From Tannerella sp. (GTDB lineage Bacteria > Bacteroidota > Bacteroidia > Bacteroidales > Tannerellaceae): a stretch of DNA of 14,279 bases. The translations under genes were made by a program, and so were the position numbers. Location: contig JAITPL010000033.1 in assembly GCA_031289445.1 (NCBI GenBank), positions 1 through 14,279 on the forward strand, in the 5' to 3' direction. Position 1 is the first letter of the stretch, and the number at the start of each line of letters is the position of its first letter. The notes under the pieces were generated by a model. It was not told where the DNA came from. It did not search any database and saw only the letters and a list, made by a program, of their open reading frames with translations. This document shows positions 13,889 through 14,279 of this stretch, in pieces.

Positions 13889-13967
13889 ATCCCCGTTAGG
13901 GGATTCATATCAATAGAAAGCGGAATTACCTTTTTTCCCCATAGGGGATTCACGCAAGATTGTCCGG

Positions 13968-14012
13968 GTTATTTTAATTCTTAATTGCATTGTTATTTTA
14001 ATTCTTAATTGC
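13968..14012. repeat. 24-bp tandem repeat, AT-rich, two units
   Basis: GTTATTTTAATTCTTAATTGC occurs at 13968-13988 and again at 13992-14012, a 24-bp period. Together with further AATT-rich sequence to 14060 this is gene-free and without a visible promoter. Confidence 0.8.
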
Positions 14013-14065
14013 TGATTTCTTTCGTCTTTTAATTCATAATTTTTTAATTGAATAGATGTTGGGGA

Positions 14066-14106
14066 CATGTTGGGCGAGCGTAGCGCGCCCCTACGGACAC
14101 AACATG
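14066..14106. repeat. Hairpin element downstream of the second permease
   Basis: CATGTTG (14066-14072) and CAACATG (14100-14106) are perfect inverted arms enclosing a GGGCG...CGCCC block (14072-14090). It lies 11 nt beyond the stop codon of the partial permease gene on the minus strand and may end its transcript. Its inner block resembles the palindrome at 10372-10390. Confidence 0.6.
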
Positions 14107-14116
14107 ACAACGTCTT

Positions 14117-14279
14117 TTAATTTTTAATTACATCTGCCGGGTTTTCGACGCTCGCCTTATATACCCGCCAGCCTACGCAAAGTACGATGACTAACACCAA
14201 TGCAAACAAAATCGACAAATATATCCAGGCGGAGATACTTGTTTGCCTCACATACTGTTCCAGCCAGAGCCGCATGATA
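14117..14279 (-). CDS. Second MacB/FtsX-like permease, 3' end only
   Basis: Reading the minus strand to the stop TAA (14119-14117) gives the last 53 residues of a paralogue of the permease at 10576-12933. It has MRLWLEQYVRQTSISAWIYL, a membrane helix (SILFALVLVIVLCVGW) and the end RVYKASVENPADVIKN. The DNA of the last 60 bp or so is almost the same as in the first gene, while the sequence further upstream has many more differences. The start and most of the gene lie beyond the right edge. Together the two form a tandem pair transcribed in the same direction but separated by about 1.2 kb. Confidence 0.9.
   Translation of the reverse strand, partial: IMRLWLEQYVRQTSISAWIYLSILFALVLVIVLCVGWRVYKASVENPADVIKN

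Larger units (their letters stand above)
13348..13952. repeat. Nested inverted-repeat island between permease paralogues
   Basis: Outer pair: 13348-13371 and, inverted, 13929-13952, 24 nt with 22 identical. Inner pair: 13502-13531 and, inverted, 13887-13916, 30 nt with 28 identical. All contain the core ATGNATCCCC-N3/4-GGGG or its remnant, which can itself form a small GC stem. Enclosed are 57-bp direct repeats (left) and a 42-bp minisatellite (middle). No transposase is present and several reading frames are open in parallel, so this is a non-coding structure. It fills most of the gene-free stretch 13302-14116. Confidence 0.85.

Noticed and set aside
13502..13916. Insertion sequence
   Set aside because: The inverted ends resemble one, but no transposase or its remnant is encoded inside, and no target duplication could be recognised at the borders.

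Overview
The window looks like chromosomal DNA of a Bacteroidales-type Bacteroidota. The clues are several copies of the Bacteroidota promoter signature (TAnnTTTG, in two cases with a TTTG about 20 nt upstream), short AT-rich leaders with little Shine-Dalgarno sequence, a lipoprotein whose lipidated Cys is followed by acidic residues, long MacB/FtsX-type permeases, an epimerase-type threonine dehydrogenase, and a dihydroorotase of the Bacteroidales form. Species cannot be read from this.

Layout. (1) 1-1776, minus strand: an aldo/keto reductase followed by a secreted beta-helix protein cut by the window edge. (2) 1967-3244, plus strand: a probably surface-exposed LVIVD-repeat lipoprotein, ended by a large hairpin. 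(3) 5281-3401, minus strand: a lemA / small TPM / membrane-anchored TPM operon with a near-consensus promoter. (4) 7838-5444, minus strand: an epimerase-type L-threonine dehydrogenase and two PAP2 phosphatases, joined by 4-nt stop/start overlaps. (5) 7913-10011, plus strand: a polyprenol-phosphate mannosyltransferase-like GT2 enzyme overlapping pyrC; its promoter is divergent from that of operon 4. (6) 10012-10575: a gene-free stretch with a possible ~90-nt small RNA (promoter plus hairpin terminator) and then several short repeats and palindromes. (7) 12933-10576, minus strand: a full-length MacB/FtsX-like permease; the 3' end of a paralogue begins at 14117 and runs off the window. Between the two paralogues lie about 1.2 kb of mostly repetitive DNA and one apparently truncated small gene.

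The genes are mostly ordinary housekeeping and envelope functions (lipid-phosphate metabolism, pyrimidine synthesis, permeases, secreted carbohydrate-active or surface proteins). The unusual material is non-coding. Between the permease paralogues, two pairs of inverted repeats enclose 57-bp direct repeats and a 42-bp minisatellite with seven full-length units. Heptanucleotide repeats occur in three places and directly abut a permease start codon. Two palindromes are flanked by short direct repeats, one at the end of a PAP2 gene and one at the end of a permease gene. A candidate small RNA lies downstream of pyrC. No CRISPR array, transposase, tRNA, rRNA or recognised defence system was seen.
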